A stretch of 64,000 nt of DNA from Coprinellus micaceus (GCA_951394405.1 OX596335.1:2666001-2730000); one strand, 5' to 3'. Positions 35,240-47,900 are shown, counted from the stretch's first letter. Numbers and translations are program-made. The notes: generated from the sequence alone by a model not told the origin.

Positions 35240-36749
35240 TTACTCGACAGTGAAGTACACCACATCGTCCAGGGAGCCGTGCTGCGCGACGGCAACAAGG
35301 ACAGGCTGATGGTTCGCAGCAGCGTTGATGGAAGCGAGGCGGTAAACACCCTTCGGCAGCCCGTTAGTTACTTCGGTGCTCAAAACACCGTTCTGCGCAG
35401 CACCGTTCAAGCCCTTGAAAAAGGCAAAGACTGTCGGGTCCAAGACCTTGTTCGATGTCAAGGACTCCATCTTTTGCATGACAATATGCGAGTGGCCCTG
35501 AATAACGCCCTGGCCATTCACTTGCTGGGGTGCAGAGAAGTAGTTCTCCTGCGCGTTGACGAAGTGCCCAGTCTCGAGATTCTGTATCGCCATCTGAACA
35601 GTGAAAGGAGTATTAGCCTTAACTTTGCCCAGGTTGGCCTGTTGAATAGAGTTATTAGGAAAACAGTCACACAGGTCATGGCAATCAGCTCCTACCGGGT
35701 TCAGGAACTTGGACGCGGGCATCTTCGACTTGGCTGCGATGACACCCATAGGTGCTGGGTTGCATGATCCGTCTGCGATTTGGGCGCCGTTGGTGATAGG
35801 ACGGTTGACAGTCTTGCAGAAGTTGATAAAGTTGTTGCTCGACGTCAAGGACGCGACTTGACCTATTGCACAGAAGGGACACGTCTGTCAGGAAGGCGAT
35901 CGAATCAGTCGCGGCGATTGGCTCCTACCGGGTTCAGGCTTGCTTTGGCCGTTGTTGGAAAATCCAGTCGCGATAACGGCAGGGTCGAGGGCTAAAGTTT
36001 TGCATTAGGGGTGCAAGAGGTTTGATCCATCCTTTAGTACGTACTGCGTGAAGTCTGAGCATCGCCTCCGCCGTTGTTTCCGCCGTTGTTGCCTCCATTG
36101 CTTCCACCATTATTACCAGTGTTAGGAGGGGGTTTTGTGCCGCCAGTGCCGCCTCCGTTGTTCCCACCATTGTTGTTGCCAGCGTTGCCACCAGCGCTCG
36201 GTCCCTTAGCGCCAGTCTGCGAAATCAGGCACATTGATAAGAAATCTCTCCCCAATACACATATCGGACTCCAATTAACTTACGGCAGCGATACGGGCGT
36301 CCCGGTCAGCTGCAGTCGTGCATGCAATGGTGGTTCCGGCGGCGTTGACCAATGGCAACGCCGCGCAACTATCCAGCATACCGAATGTCAACAGTTTGTG
36401 CGGGGTATTAAAAGAACAAAAGGGAGGGGCGTACATCGTGCCAGGGGCACACCCCTGGACCACAAATTTGCCGCCAACGCATTGTGCAAAGCCATTGTTC
36501 ACGCAAGCGTTTTCGCCAGCTTGACACGGCGAATTGGCGTTTAGGCCGGCGAACTTGTTGCTATTGTTCGGAAAGGGTCCATATCAGTGACCGAGAATGG
36601 GGAGCGATGGAAAGGGGGTGGGCTCACTTGAGGGCGATAGCATCCTGGCCGTTCTTGAGGGCAAACCCACCCTGGCGCTTGTCCAGGGTCACCGTGGGCC
36701 GTGCAAGGGCGGCGCAGACGAGAGAGAGCGTAACGAAAGTGAACTGCAT
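35240..36749 (-). CDS. Secreted protein with chitin-binding-like Cys module
   Basis: N-terminal signal peptide FTFVTLSLVCAALARPTVT followed by a Kex2-like LDKR site. A Cys-rich module follows (NSPCQAGENACVNNGFAQCV, QGCAPGTICAALPLVNAAGT, then TIACTTAADRDARIA), which resembles CBM19-like chitin-binding sequences. An Asn/Gly-rich linker with GGNNGGG repeats follows, then a larger C-terminal domain (NFINFCKTVNRPITNGAQI, CNPAPMGVIAAKSKMPASKF, FTVQMAIQNLETGHFVNAQE, GQGVIQGHSHIVMQKMESL, LASINAAANHQPVLVAVAQH). That last domain belongs to a conserved family of basidiomycete extracellular proteins of unknown function that is sometimes misnamed ribosomal protein S17. Five or more exons. ATG at 36749. 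Confidence 0.8.
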
Positions 36750-37608
36750 TTTGAATGAGCGAGTGGGCGGCTGCGGGGGCTCGCGAGATACGTAGGAAAA
36801 GAAAGGGTAAAAGGCTGCAAACAAAACTGCAGAACCACTGTTCAACCAGTTGAAACGCCAGACGCCGGGTCAAGACTTATAAGCGAGAGGCAGGACTTAA
36901 AGCCAAGGAGAGTGGTGAAACGATCCCGGATCGTTTGGAAGAACAGGGGAGAAAGAGTGGAGACGGGAGAAAAGGAGGAAATGAAGGAAAGAAAGGATTG
37001 AAAACTGATCTCAACGGTTTGTCCGCCTCTTAAATATGTGGGCGTGCTCATCGGGGAGGGGGGACAATGCCACAATCGGAGTGCAAATGATGACAATCAA
37101 GCTGGACCAATCTGCCACTTCGACGAGCGGGATGAATGAACGAATGTAACACGCAAAAAGGGAGCATTTTGACTGCCGGATGGGTGCCTTTGTGACCAAA
37201 GTGGCCAAGGAGGACGTCGCTTGAACATCCTCGGTGACGGAGGGAGAATAACAGAGCTGGCATGACGACTGTTGTCGAGAAATGGATCGGCCTGAACGGT
37301 GTGGCGTCGGCATCGCATTTGGAATTGGAAGGCCGGTGAGCTTTGATTCCGACATATAAGGACGTAATTGTCACTTTTAACGCATATCCTGGAGTATAAG
37401 GGAATCGACCTGGTAGGGTTTTGTAGGGCCATATCCCCTCGGTTCCCCCGAGGTTGGGGTGATAGTGTTCGAAAGGGACTGCTCAAATGCCTCTTAGGTG
37501 AGTATGTTTTGATCATCATGCACTCGAGAATACAACTCACCTAAGTACATACTGGATCCATAGTGTGTCCATGTGCAAGTGAGATCGTAGCGTGAGCCTC
37601 AGATTAGG
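36750..37608. other. Long upstream region of secreted-protein gene
   Basis: 859 bp between the secreted-protein start and the HAD phosphatase stop, both leftward. It is the longest promoter space in the dense part of the window. Frames on the minus strand here have no family signal. A TATA-like site lies at 36876-36881. Confidence 0.5.
36876..36881 (-). promoter_or_regulatory. TATA-like box
   Basis: TATAAG on the minus strand about 127 bp before the secreted-protein ATG, a plausible position for a highly expressed gene. Sequence match only. Confidence 0.3.
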
Positions 37609-38709
37609 TTAAGCTCCAGCGATGGCAACCTCGATTTTGTCCCCAACCATGGAGACAGAGATGCTGGGAAACCGCGTTGTTATTCACCGCACCGGGGGGG
37701 GTGGGGCGGGGAGGGGCGTGTGAAATAGAGCGTACCTCGTCAAGTCTGGAACGATGAAGTCGGGTGTAGCTCCCTCAACCAGGCGATCCTTGGGAGTGGA
37801 CGTGCATACAGCGAGGACTTGAGCACCAGCAGCCCTTCCTGATTTTAACCCAGAAATGGCGTCTTCTACAACAAGGCCTGAGTCGGTTGTAAGTTTTGAG
37901 CTTCTCCCGTAAATCGAGGTGAACTGACATGTCTTTGGGTCCACACCGCATCTCAAAGCGCCTGCGAGGTAGGGGTCAGGGAATGGCTTCCCTCGAGAAA
38001 CATCGTTAGAGGTAACAATGCCAACTTCGGGAATGGGAACGCCCGCTACTGCGAGAGCGCCAGGTGTGTACTTGTTCGACGCTGATATTGTCATCATGCA
38101 TGAGCATCTAACGAGTGTAAGTGTGTCATAACGGTCGCTCACCGGAAGTACAGATCGTCCACTTGGCGCCCGGCAACAAATTGAGCTGCTCGATTCACTC
38201 ATAATCAGCACAAGGTCTTTCTGGACGACCATCCGATGGGCGCACCTTTTGTACCAGTCCCAACGCTCCGGGAAGTGCCACAGGCCCACCACGAATGACT
38301 TCGTCTTCAAAACGATCAATTTCTTCCTGGAAGACCAATGGGTAATGCCCTTCTCATCAGGATGGCGTGCACATACGTGGACCTTCTCTTCCTTATCGAT
38401 CTTGCAGTATTCCTTGAGTGTATCATATAGCCTACGTCCGTGGGTTTCGTGGGCGATTTTCTCTGAGTCTCCCAAGTTGTAGTCATTGGAAAACAATTCC
38501 CATGCTTTGAGGACACCCGGTGTCGAATCAATGAGGGTTCTGAAGTGAAGAGAATATCATCTAGAGGGCGATCAGGTGTAAACCCGCTGTATGCATACCC
38601 GTCCATGTCGAAAAGAATCTGGATGGTGCGGTGGTCGGGAAGAGCGTCAAAGCAACCTGCTGTCTCTGAGACTCACGGCGTCGACGAGAATTGTCCGGCC
38701 TACAGTCAT
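37609..38709 (-). CDS. HAD phosphatase, GPP/DOG type
   Basis: Haloacid dehalogenase-like sugar/glycerol phosphatase. ATG at 38709 starts MTVGRTILVDA. A 20-nt exon (38599-38618) then supplies the catalytic ILFDMDG, and the next exon continues TLIDSTPGVLKAWELFSNDY, restoring motif I DxDGT. Other visible motifs: the Lys-bearing NDVSRGKPFPDPYLAGALRC and acidic motif IV GLVVEDAISGLKSGRAAGAQ. The last exon adds ISVSMVGDKIEVAIAGA after an intron containing a G-rich tract. Yeast relatives are Gpp1/2 and Dog1/2; which substrate applies cannot be read here. Confidence 0.85.
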
Positions 38710-39161
38710 CGTTGCGGCTGGTGGTATCGTATTAGAAACACTACAGCTCAGGAATTGGAGGGGTGCCTGAAAAGCGAGTGGTAAGAGGGATCTTTTGACG
38801 GAGCTTAGCAAGAAGCATGGGTGCAATACGGATCTGGCCGACCCGGACCGTCGGCTAGAAAAGTGTCGGTGAGGAACCGCTCGTCCACGTTCCGCAAAGT
38901 CGATGCCGGTTTCGTGGAGGCTTCAACTTTCGAGACTATTAGGTTGGAGGTACGACGATGGTAGGTAACAGCACGAAACGCCGGGATGTGCGTGGGAGAT
39001 GGAATGTCAGCGTGAGATTCAAGTGAGGGGTAGGTAGAAATCTGACGAGTTGGGCGATGCCGACCTCTGCACGTAGGTTCATTAGGTGGGAAGATTAAGC
39101 AATAAATGTCGGATAGGTAGTAGGGGTTACAATAACCAGGCGAAGTCAAATAAATGACTGC
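38710..39161. other. Intergenic, HAD gene promoter and MGR2 3' end
   Basis: Both flanking genes point left. No coding or RNA signal recognised. Confidence 0.5.
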
Positions 39162-39746
39162 CTAATTGTTGCTGCGAGCAGCACGTTCCTCTGCCCAGCG
39201 GGCGCGGATCATATGTGCACTCTGCACTTTTGAACGGAGGATGGGGTTGGAAGCAGTCATGTGAAGTTGCATTGCCTCCATCTTGAGAGCGAGGGGTGAG
39301 TCGCTTCGAATGACCTGGAAGAAACGCGTGAACCATATAGCACACGAATAAAAGAAAAGGCTTGCATACCGATCCAATGGCAAGGAAGAAGGAGAAGGTA
39401 GCAGCGCTGCTCAGCATGTACTGTGACAGGGTAGCCATGAATCCTCGGGGGCCAGAACCGTGCCTGACAATTGTCGGTGACTGTCCCACCACACCTGCAG
39501 AGAACCATACCTGATGATGCTCCAAGAGCCGAAGATGAATCCAATGGTCAATCCGACACCTCCCCCCATCATGGCACCCATCCTGTAGAGTTGCTTAGTA
39601 CCACTTGTCGCGTTATTACTCAGTCGGCTTACTTCACTGCGGAGAGTTCAGAACGTTGCAAAGCCAAAACGTTAGACTTGACACTCACTCTTCTGCCAGA
39701 TAGAAGGCTGCTCAAAGCCATGTTGATGCTGGGGAACTGGAGGCAT
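39162..39746 (-). CDS. MGR2: Mgr2/ROMO1-family TIM23 subunit
   Basis: Small inner-membrane protein that couples and gates the TIM23 translocase in yeast. Reading from ATG 39746: PPVPQHQHGFEQPSIWQK, then KMGAMMGGGVGLTIGFIFGS as the first membrane helix, RHGSGPRGFMATLSQYMLSS and AATFSFFLAIGSVIRSDSP as the second. The junction WQK-MK-MGAMMG matches yeast WDKFKMGLMMG only if a 4-nt exon (39633-39636, TGAA) lies between a 52-nt and a 50-nt intron, the second having a canonical TACTAAG branch site. The C-terminal tail ends RWAEERAARSNN. Divergent from PEX10 by 143 bp. Confidence 0.9.
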
Positions 39747-39889
39747 GGCTGGGGACTGTACGAATTCGACTTGGTGATGGATTGGAACGAAGTCTGAAAA
39801 CGCGCTCAGAGCGGCCGCACCAAGCTCGTCACTGTTCCCGAAATGGGGCAGCATCAGTTCCGGCATCCAACCGGCGTCTGTGGAATAAC

Positions 39890-41133
39890 ATGCCTTCGTC
39901 CTCCCCACAACCTCTCGCGTTTCCTCAAGCCCAGCAGGCTCAGATTAGTACGAACGCGATGCTTTATTGGGTGGAATAACTACTCAACGTGACCCAGTCA
40001 GGGCTAACCAAAGGGACCTGTTCCATGTTTCGTCACTGAGAGAACAGGCAGAAAGTGTGCTTCGGTCCTGGCTAGGTTCGTGACATCTCCTGGGTGCTCG
40101 GCTGGTGTCTGAGGTAAAGATCAGGGACACGAAGATTAACACGATGGGAAAAGGAGGTTGACGCGCTCGTTAAACTGGTGTACTACGGGCTTACGACCGG
40201 AAGGGGTATGTAATTCGGGGCTCTGGGAGGGAGGTGCTCGCCTGAACAGTTCACTAGCCACCCAGACCCTTGGAGAGGAGTACACCGACATGTGGCAATA
40301 TTCATCACGGCGTGGACACCTCCCCACATCGCTGCGTCGACGCATTGCCCTCATCTTCCTTTCCGTCTTCCCGTCATACTTGCTTGCCAAGGTTGGTAGC
40401 AATGCGTCTCTCAACCAGCAAAATCCCCAGCTCGCTGGCTCAGTGAGGAAGGTCCAGCGGATACTCTCAATGGTCACAGAGGTCAACTTGGCCATTTTCT
40501 ACCTCACAGGCACGTATTATGACCCTATCAAGCGGCTGTTGGGAATCAAACAGGCGAGTCCGTCCTCGACATATCAGGTTCAGGCAGGGCGCTGACTGTT
40601 AGGCAGATATCCTCCTTCCCTGAGAACCCACATATCAGACCCCCTTCTTATGCATTACTTGGTGTCATGATTGGCGTTCGCCTGATTTATCGGCTGGTTC
40701 AAGGTGTCAAGCCGCATGGCTGGCAACGCAATGTGAACACGGGCTCCAGCGACGACGCTCTAACCGGCTCTATCGATGTTTTCCTGGACGGCCGACCCAT
40801 CAACCAAGTCATTAAGAACCAGAACCTTGACGATATCCCAATAATATCTGCGGAAGAGGACGCTGGCACTGCTTTGGACGTTGCCGCGATTCCAGATGAT
40901 CTTCGACAGTCGAGGAATTGCACCCTGTGCTTGGAGGAGAGGACGGATAGCTGCATCACGGAATGCGGACATCTCTTCTGTTGGAGCTGCATCGTTGGGT
41001 GGGGGCGTGAGAAGGTGTGTTTGACGATCTCCAGCGTTGCTTGCGGCTGGGCTGACATCCGAACCAGGCAGAGTGTCCGTTATGCAGGCAGTCGCTTGTT
41101 CTCTCGAAGTTGTTGCCGGTTTATAATTTATGA
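39890..41133 (+). CDS. PEX10: Peroxin-10 RING E3 ligase
   Basis: Peroxisomal membrane ubiquitin ligase needed for receptor recycling. ATG at 39890 gives [20 protein letters not shown]. Short exons then encode [18 protein letters not shown] and [20 protein letters not shown], followed by [36 protein letters not shown] and a further hydrophobic region. The C3HC4 RING is [24 protein letters not shown], then across the last intron [10 protein letters not shown]. The protein ends [12 protein letters not shown] at TGA 41131-41133. The frame that runs on past the RING on the plus strand is an artefact of the retained intron. Confidence 0.93.
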
Positions 41134-41179
41134 TGATGATACTCCATCGCGATTAGCTTACACAAATGATCCTTCTGCA

Positions 41180-41663
41180 TTACGAGACCTGCTGAATGAG
41201 AGTAATGTTGTCTCCTTTGAGCAGAATACGACCTGGAAACCGAAGATAGCATTAGAACGTGAAGAACGCGAAATTGTGAGGATTGACGCACCCAGTTCCC
41301 TGCGTGGCTTCGACTCCTTCACAAAGACTTCAGCTGCGTCGTCAATTATGAGGTTCATGAACTCGTCGAAACCCTGGATTGCGTTTATCAGTGGCTGGAG
41401 CCTGTGGGACGATGGTGCACGGACAATAATTCGACCCTCAATTCTCATCTCGATGTTATCGTACAGCCAGATTACAATTTTCGTTTTCTGGAATAGAAAG
41501 GTCAGTAGGTATATAGCCCACGAGTTGACAGCATCGTACTTGTTGAAGGTTCTTGAAAATGACATTCTGAGGAGAAAATGAATATGAAGACCAGCTCCGT
41601 CAAATCAACACAGAAAACGCGTACGATGGGCTGAACCATCACTCGTTGCTGGCGTGAAGACAT
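41180..41663 (-). CDS. SME1: Small nuclear ribonucleoprotein SmE
   Basis: Member of the heptameric Sm ring of spliceosomal snRNPs. Exons: [13 protein letters not shown], a 27-nt exon NVIFKNLQQ, then [37 protein letters not shown] (Sm1), ESKPRRELG, and [16 protein letters not shown] (Sm2) with TAA at 41180-41182. About 87 residues, like other SmE proteins. The stop is 46 bp from that of convergent PEX10, and the ATG is 232 bp from the divergent dynein gene. Confidence 0.95.
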
Positions 41664-41917
41664 GACGGAGTATCCGGGAGAATGGGCGAAGTCGTGGAAG
41701 ATGAGGTATGAGATGAATATGAGCTAAGCTTCGCCTCAGGTACTGGTCAGAGTTGAAGGGGGGTCAAGCCTGAGCATGAGGAAACGCCCAGCGTCAACCC
41801 TCCTTTAGGGTTCGGCATCGACGGCATCACATCTTGACGACAGCCTGAAAGTGATTCTGCAGCTTAGCAGACGCGTCGTCACAAACGACTACACGATGGA
41901 GGTGCGCTGGACTCCAT

Positions 41918-44900
41918 ATGCGCGATTTCCATTCTAACTCTATCCCCCAGGTGTTCGCACCCTCTAACTCATCGACAGCGGCAGCCGTCACCTTTATCAC
42001 ATTCGTACAAGACCTCAAGAAAAAGACCAAAGCATGGGGTCCCATGATCGAGCTGTGCGCTAGCGGAGAGAAGACCCTGGAGAGGTTCAGATACCAATTT
42101 CCGGAGGACTGGCTATATAGCGACCAGCTTCGGGGCGAATGGAGTGCCTACAACGAAATTCTGAAAAGGAAGAGTGATTCCATTCAGGAGCAGCTAGGTG
42201 AGGTGTCGCGGGCTCCGCGCGTCAGTTCCACCTGACCTCTACTCCAACAGCCGGGTTGCAACTCAAGATCGTAGCCGAGGACAAGATTGTGGAGAACAAG
42301 ATCAACGACATTTTGAAGGAATGGGAGGAGACGAGACCTGTGCAAGGCAACATGCGCGCAGATACCGCCATGAACACAATCAATGTATTCGAGGGCAAAT
42401 TGAATCGCGTACAGGAAGAATACGACCTCGTCTGCCGTGCCAAGGAAGCTTTGGACCTCGAACTCGTACGACACACGCGCCTTGAACCAGTCTTCGAGGA
42501 GCTGCGTGACCTGAAGGCTGTATGGACGGCGCTCTCTGGAATCTGGAGCCAGATTAGCGAGCTGCGAGAAATGGCGTGGGCCACCGTGCAACCAAGGAAA
42601 CTAAGGCAGCATATCGACGGGCTTCTCACCTCTACCAAAGACATGCCAACACGAATGCGACAATATGCAGCCTTCGAATATGTGCAAGATACCCTCAAGG
42701 GCCTCCTGAAGTCCAATGCGCTCATCTCGGAGTTGAAGTCGGAAGCCTTGAAAGATAGGCATTGGAAGCATCTATTCAGACTACTCCAAGTGTCTGCTCA
42801 GGTGCACTTACCATTGTGAGTGGCCTCATTTCGCCTTGGTTCAACGCTGACATCCGAGGGTAGGATGACATTGGGTCATGTATACGACATGGACTTGAAG
42901 AGGAACGAGTCCCAAATCAAAGAGGTTATCATTCAGGCTCAAGGAGAGGTGGGGGTTCTACCACTAATTTCGTTCGCCTGTGTGCTAAGGAAATTATAGA
43001 TGGCCCTGGAAGAATATATCAAACAGGTCAAGGAAGTGTGGACCAATTATACCCTAGACCTCGTGAATTACCAGAACAAGTGTCGTCTGATCAGGTGGGT
43101 TGGTTCAGCCCTGGATCCCGGCAATCGAAACCTAAAGTGGCGACCAGAGGATGGGACGACTTGTTCAACAAGTGCAGCGAGAACTTGAACTCTCTGACCG
43201 CAATGAAGCTCTCGCCATACTATAAAGTGTTCGAGGAAGAGGTAAGTTACACACGTCACTACGTCGGTGTCACCATTGCTCACTCCGCACCAGGCGGGCT
43301 CATGGGAGGAGAAGCTGAACAGGATCCATGTCCTTTTCGATGTTTGGATCGATGTACAGAGACAATGGGTGTACCTGGAGGGTATTTTCTCTGGAAGCGC
43401 CGACATTAAGCACCTCCTCCCGGTCGAAAGCGCACGGTTCACCAACATCAACAGCGAATTCCTGACCGTGATGAAGAAAGTGTACAAGTCACCATTTGTC
43501 CTCGACGTCATGAACATACAGGGCATTCAGAAGAGTCTTGAGCGTCTAGCTGATCTGCTCAACAAGATCCAGAAGGCCCTCGGTGAATATCTCGAGCGGG
43601 AGAGATCATCCTTCCCTCGATTCTACTTCGTTGGTGACGAAGACTTGCTGGAGATCATTGGTAACAGCAAGGATATCCTACGCATCATGAAGCATCTGAA
43701 GAAGATGTTCGCCGGAATTGCTACCATTCAACTCGACGACGACCTCACTCAAATCCTCGGCATGTCTTCGCGAGAAGGAGAGGTCGTCCCCTTTACCGAG
43801 CCCATCCTTCTCAAGGACTACCCCAAGATTAACGATTGGCTGGCGAGATTGGAGGCCATGATGCGACTGTCACTGGCCAACCTTCTTACCGATGCGGTAA
43901 CGGAGCTGCAAATCTTTTACGGGCCAGAGCACCAGCTTTCTGCCGGGCAACTTATGGAATGGATGGAGAAGTACCCCGCACAACTCGTCACGCTTGCTGT
44001 CCAAGTGGCTTGGACCGCATCTGTCGAAGCTTCCCTCGAATCCGCCGCCGCACCTGAAGGCCCCCTCGATGTCGTTCGCCAGGCCCTGGATCTCCTCGCC
44101 GACATTGTCCTGCAAGAACTCAGCCCAGTTACCCGTCGCAAGTGCGAGCATCTCATCACAGAGTTGGTTCACCAAAGGGATGTCACCCGGACCTTGATCC
44201 AGCAACGAATCTTAGATCCTAAGGGCTTCGCCTGGCTCTACCAGATGCGGTTCTATCTCGACAAGACGATCGAGAACCCCTTAGACAGGCTTTCCATCAA
44301 GACCGCCGACGCGACATTTCCGTACGGCTGGGAATATCTCGGTGTCCCTGATCGTCTCGTGCAAACTCCTCTTACGGACCGCGTCTATTTGACGTTGACG
44401 CAAGCCCTCGACAACCAGCTTGGAGGCGCTCCTTTTGGTCCTGCCGGTACAGGTGAGTACAATCTATCGGTCAAAATACCATTGATATTGAACCATTTAT
44501 TTAGGCAAGACGGAATCCGTCAAGGCTTTAGGTGTTCAGCTGGGACGTTTCGTCCTGGTTTTCTGTTGCGACGAAACCTTCGATTTCCAGGCCATGGGTC
44601 GTATCTTCGTTGGCCTTTGTCAAGTCGGTGCATGGGGATGCTTTGATGAGTTCAATCGACTGGAGGAGAGAATTCTCAGTGCCGTCTCCCAGCAAGTGCA
44701 GACGATCCAGCAAGGTTTGGTTCAGGTGGCGAAGCACCCTAACGTCGAGATCGAGCTGGTGGGCAAGAGCTTGAAGATCAACCCCAATATCGGTATCTTC
44801 ATCACGACCAATCCTAACTACGCTGGTCGGTCGCAGTTGCCGCCCAATCTGACGAAGCTTTTCAGACCGTAAGTCGCTCTGCCGCGGTTCCGCAATGGTC

Positions 44901-47900
44901 ACCCACTCACTTTTATCATAGAATGTCTATGACGAGGCCCGACCGCGAGCTCATCGCTCAAGTCATGCTTTTCTCTCAGGGCTTCAGGACAGCCGAGACC
45001 CTCGCTTCCAAGATCGTCCCTTTCTTCAATCTTTGCGACGAGCAGCTTTCACCTCAACCCCATTACGACTTTGGCCTGCGTGCCCTGAAGGCTGTCCTGG
45101 CTAGCGCCGGTATCTTGAAGCGTGAACGACTCTTGAAATCCGAGGACGAAGCCGAAGACGACATGGCGGGCATGTCGGACAGTATATCTGAACAGATTAT
45201 CCTCATTCAGAGTGTCACGGAAACCATTGTCCCAAAACTCGTCGCCGACGATGTACCGCTCCTGACCAGCCTTCTTGCCGATGTCTTCCCGGGTGTTGAC
45301 TACTTCCCCGTCGACCTGACCTCCCTGAAGGAACAAATCCTCAAGGTTTGTGCCGAGAGGAAGCTTATCCCTGGGGAGCGCTGGATTGCCAAGATTCTTC
45401 AGCTATACCAGATTCAAAAGATCCAGCACGGTTTGATGATGGTTGGACCTTCGGGTAGTGGAAAGACCAACGCTTGGCAGGTCCTCCTGGCTGCATTGGA
45501 AAGGCTGGACGGCACCGAGGGAGTATCGTATGTCATCGACCCCAAGGCCATGCACAAGGACGCCTTGTATGGTACCCTCGACCAGACTACTCGCGAGTGG
45601 AATGATGGTCTATTCACCCACATTCTTCGCAAGATCGTCGACGATGTCCGTGGAGAGAGTGGGAAGCGACACTGGATCATCTTCGATGGTGATGTCGACC
45701 CTGAGTGGGTTGAGAACTTGAACAGGTATGTCCGTGCTATCCTGAAGAGTTGCATTGCTGACAATCGTGAAACAGTGTTCTAGACGACAACAAGCTCCTT
45801 ACGCTCCCCAACGGAGAACGTCTCAATCTTCCACCCAATGTGCGCATCATGTTCGAAGTCGAGCATCTGAAATACGCCACTCTGGCGACCGTCAGTCGTT
45901 GCGGTATGATTTGGTTCAGCGAAGATGTCGTAGAACCATCGATGGTCTACCAGAATTATCTCACGACACTGGCCACTGTACACTTGGACGCCGACGAAGA
46001 AGATGGAGGGGACATTATTGGGCGCCGTGGAGACACTGGAGCCACCGATGCCGCTGCTGCTGCCAACCTGGAAACCCAGAAGCAGATCGCGCAAATGTTG
46101 GAGCGCTACTTTGAGGAGGGCGACTTGGTCGGCTCGGCTTTGGCGTATGCCGAGACCATTGAGCATATCATGGACTTCACCACAACCCGTGCTCTGAACA
46201 CTTTGTTCTCGCTGATCAACAAGACCGTTCGAAACATCATCGAGTACAACCTCCAGCACCCCGACTTCCCCCTCTCCGCCGATAGGGTCGAGAACTATGT
46301 CACGAAGCGTCTTCTGGTCAGTATCGTCTGGGCATTCTCCGGCGACGGCAAGCTTGATCTTCGAGCTGAGCTCGGCGATTATCTTCGCAAGCAAACGGGC
46401 ATCGATCTGCCTCCCCTCCTGCCCGGAAGTTCCCTCATCGACTTCGACGTACAGGTCGGTACAGGAGAGTGGATTTCATGGCAATCCAGAGTACCAGCCA
46501 TTGAAATTGAGGCTCATGCCGTCACTGCTTCTGACGTTGTTGTGCCAACTATGGACACTATTCGCCACGAAGAGGTCCTCTACTCTTGGCTCTCGGAACA
46601 CAAACCACTCATGTTGTGCGGTCCTCCTGGTTCCGGAAAGACCATGACCCTGTTCAGCGCTCTCCGCAAGCTTCCCGACATGGAGGTGGTCGGCCTGAAC
46701 TTCTCCAGTGCGACTACGCCGGAACTTATCCTGAAGACCTTTGAGCAATATTGCGAGTACCGCAAGACTCCCAACGGAGTCATCCTGGCACCTGTTCAGA
46801 TTGGCCGATGGCTCGTCGTGTTCTGCGACGAGATCAACCTTCCCGCTCCGGATAAATATGGGACTCAACGCGTCATCTCCTTCATCCGCCAACTTGTGGA
46901 ATGCGGGGGTTACTGGAGGACAAGCGACATGGCGTGGGTCAAGTTGGAAAGGATCCAGTTCGTCGGTGCTTGTAACCCTCCCACTGATCCAGGACGAGTG
47001 CCTCTTAGCCACCGATTCCTCAGGCATGCACCCCTCGTCATGGTCGACTACCCTGGAGAGGTCTCCCTCAAGCAGATCTATGGCACCTACAACAGGGCAC
47101 TTCTCAAGGTCGTCCCCAACCTCCGGGCGTATTCCGAGCCGCTCACAGACGCGATGGTCGAGTTCTACTTGGCTTCGCAAAGACGATTCACTACAGACGC
47201 CCAGGCCCACTATGTGTACAGCCCTCGCGAGCTTACCCGATGGGTCCGCGGCATTTACGAAGCAATTCGACCTTTGGAGATCTTATCCGTAGAAGGACTG
47301 GTTCGGGTGTGGGCTCATGAAGCTCTCCGTCTCTTCCAGGATCGTCTCGTCACGGAGGACGAACGCAGCTGGACCGACGAGAACATCGACAACGCCGCCC
47401 TGACCCACTTTCCCACGGTTAACCGGGACGAAGCCCTCAGCCGTCCAATCCTCTTCTCAAATTGGACCTCAAAAGATTACATCCCCGTCGACCGCGAGCT
47501 GTTGCGAGAATACACGAAGGCACGGCTTCGTGTGTTCTACGAAGAAGAGCTCGACGTGCCTTTGGTGTTGTTCAACGACGTCCTGGACCACGTCCTTCGT
47601 ATCGATCGTGTCTTCCGTCAAGTCCAAGGTCATCTCCTCTTGATCGGTGTCAGTGGATCCGGAAAGGTCAGTTATTGTTATATCCGCAACGGCGGTCTTC
47701 ATATTGATCCTTCCTCCAGACCACCCTGTCTAGGTTCGTCGCATGGATGAACGGCTTGAACATCTTCCAGATTAAGGTGTCCAACAAGTATACTGGCGAC
47801 GACTTCGACGAGGACTTGCGAACGGTGCTCCGTCGCGCGGGCTGCAAGGGAGAGAAGGTTTGCTTCATCATGGACGAATCTAACGTCCTCGACTCGGGTT

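Noticed and set aside
37097..37540. A 147-residue minus-strand frame
   Set aside because: No motif, no splice-supported extension, and atypical composition; treated as promoter DNA of the secreted-protein gene.
41134..41581. Continuation of the PEX10 frame past the RING
   Set aside because: That frame retains the last PEX10 intron and then runs antisense to SmE exons.
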